Below, piece by piece: positions 46,722-55,305 of a DNA stretch of 64,000 nt (the first letter of the stretch is position 1; each line of letters begins with the position of its first letter). Source of the stretch: an uncultured Actinomycetes bacterium (GTDB taxonomy: Bacteria > Actinomycetota > Coriobacteriia > Coriobacteriales > Atopobiaceae); NCBI GenBank assembly GCA_900314645.1, contig OMWB01000002.1, forward strand, positions 62,001-126,000, read 5' to 3'. The notes below the pieces were generated by a model. It did not search any database, was not told where the DNA came from, and worked only from the letters and a program-made list of their open reading frames with translations. Made by a program: the position numbers and the translations under genes.

Positions 46722-47822
46722 CTATCCCCTTCCGTTCCATGCGATGAGGTAGTCAACCACAAGGCCGTAGGAGCGCACGCCTTCTGACTCCCCAAAGCTC
46801 TTGAGGTACGTGTCGTTCACAGCCGTTCCCACGTCCTCCACCGGCCCTTCGTATGCCTGGTAGTGCGCACGCGTCGCCTCTCGGTCCGTCAACACGTACA
46901 CCACGCCCTCGTACAGCCCTGCGTCCGCGACCTCCTGCAAGAGCGGCTGCACCCGCTCCGGATCGGTGCGCAGCAGCGCATTCAGGCAGTAGCCAAATGC
47001 GTTGAAGTAGCCGGAATATGAGAGTCGAACGTCGTCGCTCGCCTGGCACGCAAGGAAGGCGGCGAAGTTTGCCTCTTGCTCGCTCGCAATACCTAAGCGA
47101 TGGGCGGCCTCGTGGCACATGATGAACGGCAGGTCGGCCTTTGCGGTGTTGAGCGGGACACCCGACTCCGCTGTCGGCGCCCAGTACATCCCTGTGTGCC
47201 CCGTATATAGCAGCGGCTCTCCCCATATCAAGAGTGCCTTCACCGGAACCGTTGGCCCACGGAAGATGGGATAGCTGCGCGCAAGGTCCTCATATGACGC
47301 GCCCGTCACACGGGCAAGCTCAAAGAAGTCCTGCTTGACCAGCTCGCCGTCGTCCTTTCGCGGCACTAAGGGGGCCCGCTCGGCAGCCTGGGACAAGTAG
47401 AAGCGCGTGGCGTCAGCAAGCTCGTCAGTCGTGTACTGCCCTACCTCCAGCCCAAGCTCGTCTGCAAGGGGCGGCGCATAGTGGTTGAACGCCCATGCCA
47501 CGAAGACAAACGCATTGCAGGAGATGAGCAGGCAGGCGGCCGCAAACACCGGAGCCAGCGGCGCCTTGCGCCGCACCCGTCGAACCAAACACGCCACACC
47601 AACAAGCACAAGGCAAACGATGCCGATATCCCACACCGCGAAGGGCACGATACTCGTGACGGTAGCCAGAGCCGTCGCGACCACCTTGGAGACCGACCGG
47701 TATGTCGGAAAGAGCGATGCTCTCACCTGTGGCGCTACCCACATCAGCGCAAGGCAGGCAACGCCAAGCACAAGCGACAGCGCGAAGCACGCTCTCGTCA
47801 CTCTGCCGCTATCTCTTGCCAT
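46722..47822 (-). CDS. DUF3810 family membrane protein with HExxH motif
   Basis: A 366-residue protein. Three transmembrane helices lie in the first 120 residues (about 10-30, 55-75 and 88-108). After a long extracytoplasmic part, a zinc-metalloprotease-like HEAAH appears near residue 225 (PFIMCHEAAHRLGIASEQEAN), giving His-Glu-x-x-His and a later Glu. The family is assigned to DUF3810, and its protease activity is inferred from the motif. The start at 47822 has GGGGGAGGTT before it, so the long upstream frame to 48161 is not used. It is divergent from the TraX-like gene. Confidence 0.82.
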   Translation of the reverse strand: MARDSGRVTRACFALSLVLGVACLALMWVAPQVRASLFPTYRSVSKVVATALATVTSIVPFAVWDIGIVCLVLVGVACLVRRVRRKAPLAPVFAAACLLISCNAFVFVAWAFNHYAPPLADELGLEVGQYTTDELADATRFYLSQAAERAPLVPRKDDGELVKQDFFELARVTGASYEDLARSYPIFRGPTVPVKALLIWGEPLLYTGHTGMYWAPTAESGVPLNTAKADLPFIMCHEAAHRLGIASEQEANFAAFLACQASDDVRLSYSGYFNAFGYCLNALLRTDPERVQPLLQEVADAGLYEGVVYVLTDREATRAHYQAYEGPVEDVGTAVNDTYLKSFGESEGVRSYGLVVDYLIAWNGRG

Positions 47823-47937
47823 AACCTCCCCCGTCACTCGGTCGCACCATTTTGCCGCCCTGATGTCGTATTCTCGCGTGCACGCTCCCACGTCGTGGAA
47901 TAATACAGGCCAATAAACCGTCGCAAGGGGCACAAAG

Positions 47938-48672
47938 ATGGCAAAACAAAGGATAGCCTCCCCACAACCAACCAGCAGGGCTGATGCCTTACGCAAGATA
48001 CAGATTCTTGACGGCACGGCGCTGAAGCTCATCGCGCTAGTCTCCATGGTTCTTGACCACGTAGGCGACCTCTTCTTTCCCGAGCAGGTCTGGATGCGCG
48101 CGGTCGGGCGCCTTGCCATGCCCATCTTCTGCTTCTGCGTCGCGGAGGCATACATCCACACGCGCGACCGCCGAGCCTATCTTGAGCGGCTTGCTCTCTT
48201 TGCCCTCGTCAGTGAGCTTCCCTTTGACTTTGCCTTTTCGGGCGGCATTGATCTGACGCAGCAAAACATCATGTTCACGTTTGCGCTTGCGGTTGTGGCG
48301 CTTTTGGCCTACGACTACCTCTACGAGCGACAAAAGGGCGGCTGGCGGGGCGTGATCGTTGGCTGCCTTGCCGTTGCGGCAATTGGCCTGCTCTCCATTC
48401 TGCTTGGTGCGAACTACAACTTCACGGCGGTTGGACTCGTGTTTGTGTTCTACGTGCTGCGCGAGCAAGATGCCTTCATCAGGAATGCCGCCGCCGTCGC
48501 CTTCGAGGCCCTCGTCAGAAACGTGGGCATCTATCGGTGGGGCGTGTTGAGCTTCTTCCCGCTGATGATGTACAACGGCAAGCGCGGCCGAGGCCTTAAG
48601 CTGTTCTTTTATCTCTTCTATCCAGGACACATGCTGGTGCTGGCCCTGCTGAAGATGCTGCTGACGAGATAG
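47938..48672 (+). CDS. TraX family membrane protein
   Basis: A 244-residue membrane protein with 6-7 helices. It has the TraX features LDGTALKLIALVSMVLDHVG near 25 and GRLAMPIFCFCVAEAYIHT near 57. It also has SELPFDFAF near 98, QNIMFTFALAV near 115, and FYLFYPGHMLVLALLK at the end. TraX acetylates F-pilin in enteric plasmids, but Gram-positive relatives like this have no conjugation genes beside them, so a general surface acyltransferase role is more likely. No conjugation gene is seen in the window. Confidence 0.83.
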   Translation: MAKQRIASPQPTSRADALRKIQILDGTALKLIALVSMVLDHVGDLFFPEQVWMRAVGRLAMPIFCFCVAEAYIHTRDRRAYLERLALFALVSELPFDFAFSGGIDLTQQNIMFTFALAVVALLAYDYLYERQKGGWRGVIVGCLAVAAIGLLSILLGANYNFTAVGLVFVFYVLREQDAFIRNAAAVAFEALVRNVGIYRWGVLSFFPLMMYNGKRGRGLKLFFYLFYPGHMLVLALLKMLLTR

Positions 48673-48688
48673 CGTCGACACATGCGCC

Positions 48689-48720
48689 CGCGGACAAAGG
48701 GGGTAGCCCCTTTGTCCGCG
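48689..48720. repeat. Palindrome, GGACAAAG variant of the GGGGGTAGCCCCC family
   Basis: 14-bp arms CGCGGACAAAGGGG and CCCCTTTGTCCGCG flank the loop GTAG. It lies between the convergent traX-like and argC genes and shares its outer arms with the copy at 11823. Confidence 0.88.
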
Positions 48721-48744
48721 GAGGGTTCTTTAGGTCCGTAAGAT

Positions 48745-49683
48745 CTAAACCAGGCCCGTGGTTTCGTCCAGGCCAAGCACGATGTTCATGTTCTGCACGG
48801 CAGCACCCGAAGCTCCCTTGCCAAGGTTGTCGAAGAGGGCCGTTACGGTAGTCTGCTCTGCGTTGCCGCAAACCACGATCTGCAGCTTGTTGGTGCCCGA
48901 GAGCTTGTTTGCGTACAGCGTGGTGCCCTGCTCGCCAAACGGCAGGACGCTCACCAGACGCTGGCCAGCATAGTGGCTCGCGAGGCAGGCGTGGATGTCC
49001 TGCGCGGTAGGAGCCCCAGCCAGAAGCTCGTTATGCAGCATGATGGTGGTGGCCATGCCCTTGTAGTAGTCGTCGACCACCGGCATGAACACTGGCGCCT
49101 GCGCAAGTCCGCAGACCTTCTGCATCTCGGGCAGGTGCTTGTGCTGCAGGGAGAGACCGTAGATCCCTGGTGCGTCCAGTGCCTCGGGACGGCCATCGGC
49201 CTCGTAGTCCGCAATCATACGCTTGCCGCCACCAGAGTAACCCGTCAGCGAGAAGCACGTCATGGGGTAGTCCGCCGGGATGATGCCCGCCTGCACCAGA
49301 GGGGCCGTCGTAGAGATGAAGCCCGTTGCGTGGCAGCCCGGGTTGGCAACGCGCTTCGACTGCGCGATGGCGTCACGCTGGGCGGCGTTGAGCTCGGGGA
49401 AGCCATAGGTCCAGCCATCCGCCGTACGGTGAGCTGTAGACGCATCGATAATGCACACATCCGGATTGTCTACCAGGCTCACCGCCTCGCGGGCGCCGTC
49501 ATCCGGAAGGCACAAGAAGGCGATGTCGCAGCTGTTCAGGAACTTCCGGCGCTCGTCGAGGTCGTGGCGCTTGTCCTCGTCAATGCGCAGAAGCACGAGG
49601 TCTTCGCGTGCACCGATGCGCTCAAAAATCTGCAGTCCCGTGGTTCCGCTCTGTCCGTCAATGTACACGCGTGCCTTGGCCAT
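48745..49683 (-). CDS. argC: N-acetyl-gamma-glutamyl-phosphate reductase
   Basis: A 312-residue enzyme of the shorter ArgC class. It has an N-terminal Rossmann part (YIDGQSGTTGLQIFERI), the catalytic Cys in ANPGCHATGF near 115, and a substrate segment (SLTGYSGGGKRMI) near 142. The His in LQHKHLPEM lies near 175. It reduces N-acetylglutamyl phosphate with NADPH in arginine synthesis. The start at 49683 follows GAGGAGACATC. No other arg gene is adjacent. A palindrome lies just after its stop. Confidence 0.92.
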   Translation of the reverse strand: MAKARVYIDGQSGTTGLQIFERIGAREDLVLLRIDEDKRHDLDERRKFLNSCDIAFLCLPDDGAREAVSLVDNPDVCIIDASTAHRTADGWTYGFPELNAAQRDAIAQSKRVANPGCHATGFISTTAPLVQAGIIPADYPMTCFSLTGYSGGGKRMIADYEADGRPEALDAPGIYGLSLQHKHLPEMQKVCGLAQAPVFMPVVDDYYKGMATTIMLHNELLAGAPTAQDIHACLASHYAGQRLVSVLPFGEQGTTLYANKLSGTNKLQIVVCGNAEQTTVTALFDNLGKGASGAAVQNMNIVLGLDETTGLV

Positions 49684-49824
49684 GATGTCTCCTCGTGTCG
49701 TGCTCGATTCGTCATGGCCCATTGTACCGTGCCGTTTGCGCGCTTCAGAATCTGTACCAAGGTCGCAACGTGCAACCTTAGCGTCGTCTCGGACAAAAGC
49801 CTCCGTCCTGATTGTTCGGGTTGC

Positions 49825-50598
49825 TCACTCGGGCGAACGCCGGAGGAGCAGGTAGCGGTTGAGGCCGGGCGTTGCGCCGTCAGCAGAGAACCGGGCAATT
49901 TCCTTTGCCTGCGGCGCCACCGCTAAGGCAAGCTCGTCAATGTCCGCCTCAGAAAAGTCGTGGCAGTACCTCACCACGTCGGTGCGGTCTTGCCAACCCA
50001 ACAGGTAGTCCCCCGCTCCAAGGTCGTCAAGACCCAACGCATCCGCAGCGACGGCCGTAGTCTCCTGCGCCTTACGCAGCAGACGCTCGCTCTTGGAGAG
50101 CTGCCAAAACGACACCGCCACGATCCCGCCAGGACGGGCACACTCGATGAGCGCCTCAAGGACCCGCAGGCGTTGCTCGGGCAGCGGCAGGTGATGCATG
50201 AACCCAAAACATACGCTGAGGTCGCAGTCTGAGGCTTCCAGAGAAGAGGCAAGCCCCGCCTCCCGCGAAAGCGCCTCAACCACATCGAGATGCTGATAGC
50301 GCACCGCAACCCCAGGCACATCGTCAGACAGCGCCAGCGCATCACATGCGTCCACGGCGAAGGCCTCCACCAGCCCAGGCTGCCATGCCTTGGCAAGGAA
50401 CCGCTCAAACCGTAGATTTCCACAGGCGAGATCGAGCACGCGAAGACCATATGAGCATGCCTCATCGCTTCGCATCTCGTCCAGCACCCGCTGCCAGCCC
50501 TCCCACGGCGCAGAGCGCGTAGCAGAGAACGACGCGCTGGTACGCGCGTAAAACTCCCCTGTCAAAAGGGAAAGCCTCCGTGCTGTCTCTTTCCTCAC
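49825..50598 (-). CDS. SAM-dependent class I methyltransferase
   Basis: A 257-residue methyltransferase with motif I VLDLACGNLRFERFLAK near 60 and motif II in DLSVCFGFMHHL near 124. An N-terminal SFSATRSAPWEGWQR resembles Trm9-type tRNA methyltransferases, whose bacterial relatives are poorly defined. GTG at 50598 is taken as start because GGAAGGGCGATGG precedes it; a TTG at 50628 has no ribosome site. It diverges from the Elp3-like gene, also a tRNA-modification enzyme, 74 bp away. That pairing is suggestive but unproven. Confidence 0.78.
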   Translation of the reverse strand: MRKETARRLSLLTGEFYARTSASFSATRSAPWEGWQRVLDEMRSDEACSYGLRVLDLACGNLRFERFLAKAWQPGLVEAFAVDACDALALSDDVPGVAVRYQHLDVVEALSREAGLASSLEASDCDLSVCFGFMHHLPLPEQRLRVLEALIECARPGGIVAVSFWQLSKSERLLRKAQETTAVAADALGLDDLGAGDYLLGWQDRTDVVRYCHDFSEADIDELALAVAPQAKEIARFSADGATPGLNRYLLLRRSPE

Positions 50599-50659
50599 CC
50601 ATCGCCCTTCCGCCCATTTCCTGTACAAGACGATGGTAACGTGACGCGCCGCGCGTCGC

Positions 50660-50665
50660 TATACT
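50660..50665 (+). promoter_or_regulatory. Candidate -10 box of a leaderless transcript (Elp3-like gene)
   Basis: TATACT ends 7 bp before the ATG at 50673, so transcription would begin at the start codon itself. There is no ribosome site. The -35 region is weak. Confidence 0.45.
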
Positions 50666-50672
50666 GGCACCC

Positions 50673-52559
50673 ATGGAAGACGCGATTTTGGAAATAGTGG
50701 CCGCCATCAAGGCAGGCCAGAAGACGCTTGACGCCGAATGGCTCGAGAAGCTGGTGCGCAGGCATAACCGCAAGGCGCACGACGCGCAGCGCACAGTGGC
50801 GAAGCGGCGGCTTCTCCCCTATTACCTGCAGGTTCGCGAGCACGAGCCAGAGCGTTGGCAGGCATGGGACGTAGACCCAAAGACCGAGGCCGAGCTTCTG
50901 CGTCTGCTTAAGATGAAGCCTCGCCGCACCGCCTCGGGCGTGGCAACCATCACGGTCATCACCAAGCCATGGCCCTGCTCAAGCGACTGCCTCTATTGCC
51001 CCAACGACGTGCGCATGCCCAAGAGCTATCTGCACGACGAACCCGCGTGCCAACGTGCCGAGCACAACTTCTTTGACCCGTATCTGCAGGTGAAGAGCCG
51101 TCTGCACGCACTGCAGCAGATGGGACACATTACCGACAAGGTCGAGCTCATCGTACTGGGCGGCACCTGGAACGACTACCCCGAAGCGTATCAGCGCTGG
51201 TTTGTGCGCGAGCTCTTCCGCGCGCTGAACGACGGCACGTCTTATTTCGGTGGACCGGAGCTCGACGGCGAGCACGACAGTAACCCCGAGCAACGTGACG
51301 ACGGCGACCGCGCCAACGACGACGCCCCAACCCGCACTGCGTTCTACCAGGCCTGTGGCATCACCTGTGACCGTGACGTTCTCTTGCGTGACGCAGCGGC
51401 AGCTCAAGCGCAGGTCAACCAAGGCAAGCAAACCTATAACCAAGCGGTGCAAGCGCTGCTGCAGCGTGACGCCTGGACACGCGCGGCAGCTATGCAGGTC
51501 GCCACCTGGGAGGACGTGGAGGCCCAGCACCGCATCAACGAGCAGGGTGCCCATCGCGTGGTGGGCCTCGTCATCGAGACAAGGCCCGACCTCATCACGC
51601 CTGAACGCGCTCGCATCATGCGTCGGCTGGGCTGCACAAAGATCCAGATGGGTATCCAGAGCCTCGATGACGAGACGCTTCGGCAGAACCGCCGCCACAC
51701 TACAAGCGCGCAGGTCGCTCATGCCTTTGCCGTGCTCCGCGCCTACGGCTTCAAGCTGCACGTACACTTCATGACCAACCTGCTCGGCATGACGCCAGAG
51801 GCGGACCGCGCCGACTATCGGCGCCTCGTGGAAGACGCACGGTACCTCCCCGACGAGGTCAAGCTCTACCCCTGCGCACTGGTCGAGAGTTCTCGTCTCA
51901 TGAGCTTCTACACCCACGGCCTGTGGCAGCCCTACTCCGAGGAAGAGCTGGTAGCGCTGCTCGTAGACGACGTGCTGGCCACACCCGCTTATACGCGCAT
52001 CTCCCGCATGATCAGAGACATCTCCGCAAGCGACATCGTGGCCGGCAACAAGAAGACCAACCTTCGCCAGATGGTGGAGACGCGCCTGGGCAGCCGCCGT
52101 GCAGAGGTGCGCGAGATCCGTATGCGCGAGATTGCCACCGACGACGTCACCCTTGATGACCTGCACCTGGATTGCGTGAGCTACCAAACCGCCAGCACGC
52201 ACGAACACTTCCTGCAGTGGGTCACCGACGATAACCGCATCGCGGGCTTCTGCCGACTCTCGCTCCCCGACGAGCAGGCAGTGACGGATGCATTCGGCGC
52301 CGTGCCCCTGCCCACAGCACCCGGAACCGCCATGATTCGTGAGGTACACGTCTATGGCCGTGTCGCCGGCCTGGGGACCACCGCCCACGGGGCAGCGCAG
52401 CATGTGGGCCTGGGCAAGGCGCTCGTCGAGGAGGCGTGTCGGCGCGCTCGCCATGCGGGATATCGGCAAATCGCCGTCATCAGTGCCGTCGGCACCCGTG
52501 GATACTACCGTTCGCTTGGTTTCTCAGACGCCGGCCTCTACCAACTGCGTATCTTGTAG
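50673..52559 (+). CDS. Elp3-family tRNA-uridine-34 modification enzyme (radical SAM plus GNAT)
   Basis: A 628-residue Elp3. The radical SAM part has its cluster Cys residues in CSSDCLYCPNDVRMPKSY near 107 and typical GGTWNDYPEAYQRWFV and QMGIQSLDDETLRQNRR strings. The GNAT acetyltransferase domain (from about 525) has GTTAHGAAQHVGLGKALVEE and GYRQIAVISAVGTRGYYRSLGF. Elp3 makes cm5U-type wobble modifications of tRNA. An acidic linker of about 55 residues near 185-240 is longer than I would expect. No ribosome site precedes the ATG, and a -10 box lies 7 bp before it. Confidence 0.9.
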   Translation: MEDAILEIVAAIKAGQKTLDAEWLEKLVRRHNRKAHDAQRTVAKRRLLPYYLQVREHEPERWQAWDVDPKTEAELLRLLKMKPRRTASGVATITVITKPWPCSSDCLYCPNDVRMPKSYLHDEPACQRAEHNFFDPYLQVKSRLHALQQMGHITDKVELIVLGGTWNDYPEAYQRWFVRELFRALNDGTSYFGGPELDGEHDSNPEQRDDGDRANDDAPTRTAFYQACGITCDRDVLLRDAAAAQAQVNQGKQTYNQAVQALLQRDAWTRAAAMQVATWEDVEAQHRINEQGAHRVVGLVIETRPDLITPERARIMRRLGCTKIQMGIQSLDDETLRQNRRHTTSAQVAHAFAVLRAYGFKLHVHFMTNLLGMTPEADRADYRRLVEDARYLPDEVKLYPCALVESSRLMSFYTHGLWQPYSEEELVALLVDDVLATPAYTRISRMIRDISASDIVAGNKKTNLRQMVETRLGSRRAEVREIRMREIATDDVTLDDLHLDCVSYQTASTHEHFLQWVTDDNRIAGFCRLSLPDEQAVTDAFGAVPLPTAPGTAMIREVHVYGRVAGLGTTAHGAAQHVGLGKALVEEACRRARHAGYRQIAVISAVGTRGYYRSLGFSDAGLYQLRIL

Positions 52560-52682
52560 GGTTTATCGATTCGGCTAACTTCTGATTACGTAACAGGTGC
52601 CTTTTCTTTCGAATGGTAGAATTGCCCGCGGCCTCGGGCCTGGACTGACCCAAGGCAGTGCACCCGATTGAAAGAGGTACCT

Positions 52683-54074
52683 ATGTCCCAAGGCAACGAC
52701 GTTTACGGTTACTTGCCAGAGGAGCGGCCCGATACCCTACGGCTTGTCCTCTACGCCATTCAGCAAGTCATCGTCATGTTCCCGGCAACCATTACGGTCG
52801 CACTGATCACGGGCTTCCAGGTCTCCACCACCATCTTTGCTTCCGGCCTGGCCACCCTGTGCTTCATCCTCATCACTGGCAAGAAGATTCCGCTGTACTA
52901 CGGTTCCAGCTTTGCCTACCTCTCCGCCGTCGCCAGCATGGCCGTCGCCGAGGGTACACCTGAGCAGCTCGCTGCCTGGGAGGCCACTGGTATCCTTCCC
53001 ACCGAGCTCATCTCCAAGGCCCAGTTCGGCATCATCATGAGCGGCTTCATCTCCATCGCCGCCGGCCTCATCGTGCGCAAGTTTGGCAAGGAGGCCGTCG
53101 AGAAGATTCTGCCTCCCTCCATCACCGGCCCCATCTCCATGATCATCGGCCTGACGCTGGCCGGCAACGCCCTGGGCGACGCCGTCTCTACCGCCGAGGG
53201 TCCCATCGCCAGCGCGTGGCTCGTGGTTTCGCTGGTCACGCTGCTCTCCACCATCTTCTACTCCAAGTACCTCAAGGGCTTCTTGGGGCAGATTCCCCTG
53301 CTGCTCGGTGCTGCCACCGGCTGCGCCGTTGCGGCCATCTTCTATCTGGTAGGCGGCGCGGACCTCAACCTGTTCCGCAGCATCGCTGACGAGTCGCTCA
53401 ACTCACTCTGGAGCATCGGCCCGATCGCCGTTCCGGCCTTCAGCCTGCCCACCTTCTCCATGACCGCACTCGTGGCCATCATGCCCATCGCCATCGCCAC
53501 CATTCCCGAGTCCACCGCCCACATGTACCAGCTTGACATCTACGTCAACGACGTTGCCAAGAAGAAGGGCGTCAAGATGGACTACAGCCTCATCGACCTG
53601 CTTGACCGCAACCTCATCGGCGACGGCCTCTGCGACATGGTCTCTGGCTTTGTGGGTGGCCCCGCAGGTACCAACTACGGCGAGAACATCTCCACCATGG
53701 CCATCACCCACGTCTTCTCCGTGCCCGTGCTGGCGGTTGCCTCCATCTTTGCGATGATCGTCGCCTGCTTCACCCCGCTCATCAAGGTGATCTACGGCAT
53801 CCCTCTGGCCGTCATCGGCGGCCTTGAGGTGTACCTGTTTGGTGCTATCGCCGCGCAGGGTATCGCCATCATGATTGACAAGAGCGTCGACATGTTCTCT
53901 GCCAAGAACATCGCCGTGATTGCTGCCATCATGGTCATTGGCCTGGGCGGCCAGTACCAGTTTGGCGGCAACATCCCCTTCTTCGGCATGAGCATTCCGT
54001 GCGTCGCCGGCGCCTCCATCTTCGGCATCCTGCTGAACGCCCTGCTCTCCATTGGCGAGAAGAACGCCGCGTAG
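52683..54074 (+). CDS. Uracil/xanthine permease (nucleobase:cation symporter-2)
   Basis: A 463-residue NCS2 transporter with about 14 helices. The characteristic IPIAIATIPESTAHMYQLDI near 271-285 (substrate-site Glu) and GLCDMVSGFVGGPAGTNYGENI near 315-336 match UraA/xanthine permeases. It imports a nucleobase, most likely uracil, with a proton. The ATG at 52683 has AGAGG 8 bp upstream. A strong terminator follows the stop. No PyrR or upp gene is next to it, and no purine riboswitch structure is obvious upstream. Confidence 0.9.
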   Translation: MSQGNDVYGYLPEERPDTLRLVLYAIQQVIVMFPATITVALITGFQVSTTIFASGLATLCFILITGKKIPLYYGSSFAYLSAVASMAVAEGTPEQLAAWEATGILPTELISKAQFGIIMSGFISIAAGLIVRKFGKEAVEKILPPSITGPISMIIGLTLAGNALGDAVSTAEGPIASAWLVVSLVTLLSTIFYSKYLKGFLGQIPLLLGAATGCAVAAIFYLVGGADLNLFRSIADESLNSLWSIGPIAVPAFSLPTFSMTALVAIMPIAIATIPESTAHMYQLDIYVNDVAKKKGVKMDYSLIDLLDRNLIGDGLCDMVSGFVGGPAGTNYGENISTMAITHVFSVPVLAVASIFAMIVACFTPLIKVIYGIPLAVIGGLEVYLFGAIAAQGIAIMIDKSVDMFSAKNIAVIAAIMVIGLGGQYQFGGNIPFFGMSIPCVAGASIFGILLNALLSIGEKNAA

Positions 54075-54102
54075 CCACATTCCAGCTTCAAAGCGCTGCA
54101 CT

Positions 54103-54138
54103 GACGGGCACGTGGAACTCCCACGTGCCCGTCTTCTT
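54103..54138 (+). terminator. Intrinsic terminator of the nucleobase permease gene
   Basis: A 13-bp perfect stem, GACGGGCACGTGG with CCACGTGCCCGTC, around AACTC is followed by TTCTT. Confidence 0.88.
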
Positions 54139-54144
54139 ATCTCA

Positions 54145-54213
54145 ATCGCCCTTTGGACGCCATTTTTGCAATAGCCGCAGGTCGTTTTGCAAGCAAGGCG
54201 TCCAAAGGGCGAT
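54145..54213. repeat. Inverted repeat related to the 30-bp-lattice core
   Basis: ATCGCCCTTTGGACGCC (54145-54161) and its exact complement (54197-54213) flank a 35-base T-rich loop. The arm resembles the ACGTCCAAAGTGCCAT core of R1-R3. It lies in the promoter region of the SGNH hydrolase gene. Confidence 0.7.
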
Positions 54214-54265
54214 GCGCTCGAGCATCTATACTCAAGATGCTCACCCTGCAGCTAAGGAGCCAGTC

Positions 54266-55267
54266 ATGCAGTCATTGTCATTCGATGAGAAGCAGCGCGA
54301 GGCCAACGAAGAGGCGAAGGCACTCCCCGGAAACGCTGACATCTACGACGTAAGTCTCGTGCTCACCGACAAGACGAGCCCCCTGTTCGGCAAGACCATC
54401 ATCTTCCTCGGCAGTTCCGTCACCGTTGGCGCGCTCTCGTTTGGCCAGGCCTGCGCAGACTTCTTGCAGGCCAAAGACGGCATCATCGCCCTGAAGGAAG
54501 CCGTCAGCGGCACCACGCTCACCGACGACGACCACGATGGCACCTCGTACATCGAGCGCATGCACACCATTCCCACCGATATCCATGTGGACGCCTTCGT
54601 CTGCCAGCTCTCTACCAACGATGCCTGGAAGGGCAAGGCCATGGGTGCCGTAGTTGCCGAGGGTCCCTATGACACGGGCACCGTAGCTGGCGCTATGCAG
54701 TACGTCGTTGAGTATGCGCGCGCAACGTGGCGCTGCCCTGTGCTCTTCTACACCGGTACCTACTTTGAGAGCGACGCCTACGCCCAGATGGTCGAGCTCC
54801 TCATGCAGATCAAGGAGCTGATGGGCATCTCGGTCATCGACCTTTACCACGACGAGGAGATGCGCGCCGTAACGCCAGAGGACTACGCCCTCTACATGCA
54901 TGACCCGGTCCATCCTACCAAGGCAGGCTACGAGCTGTGGTGGACGCCCAAGTTTGAGGCCGTGTTGGAAGAGGTGCTCGCCTCGCCGCATCAGACGGTG
55001 GAACAGCCTGCGCGGCCAGCCAGCGATGACGAAGCCGTCGCGCCCGACTCACACGCTGCCTCGAGGGCCCCCTTGCGCAAAGCCCAGCAGAAGATGCTCC
55101 TTGAGAGCATCGCCTTTGACGCCGTTGGGGTGGGTTGCATCGTAGGCAGCATCGTTACGGGCGCCTGGTGGCCGCTCATCGTGGCCCTCCCAATCGGGGC
55201 CACCATCGCAACTGACCTGGTGAAGACATACAGCCATGACGCTCGTGACGAAGAGGGGCGCAGCTAG
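54266..55267 (+). CDS. SGNH/GDSL-like hydrolase with C-terminal membrane helix
   Basis: A 333-residue protein. Block I is IFLGSSVTVG near 50 (Ser nucleophile), block III is QLSTND near 113 (Asn), and block V is HDPVHPTKAGY near 211 (Asp and His). This is an SGNH esterase arrangement with all four catalytic residues. After about residue 290 a hydrophobic stretch (GVGCIVGSIVTGAWWPLIVA) forms one or two helices, followed by a basic tail, so it is probably membrane-anchored from the C terminus. The ATG at 54266 has AAGGAGC before it. The substrate is not known; acyl or acetyl esters of envelope polymers are likely. Confidence 0.78.
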   Translation: MQSLSFDEKQREANEEAKALPGNADIYDVSLVLTDKTSPLFGKTIIFLGSSVTVGALSFGQACADFLQAKDGIIALKEAVSGTTLTDDDHDGTSYIERMHTIPTDIHVDAFVCQLSTNDAWKGKAMGAVVAEGPYDTGTVAGAMQYVVEYARATWRCPVLFYTGTYFESDAYAQMVELLMQIKELMGISVIDLYHDEEMRAVTPEDYALYMHDPVHPTKAGYELWWTPKFEAVLEEVLASPHQTVEQPARPASDDEAVAPDSHAASRAPLRKAQQKMLLESIAFDAVGVGCIVGSIVTGAWWPLIVALPIGATIATDLVKTYSHDARDEEGRS

Positions 55268-55305
55268 GCACCAATGCCTGGAATGAGTTGTGCGGCGCAG
55301 GTAAC

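Noticed and set aside
47938..48672. TraX as a sign of a conjugative element
   Set aside because: No relaxase, type IV secretion or integrase gene is in the window, and TraX-like proteins are common on Gram-positive chromosomes.
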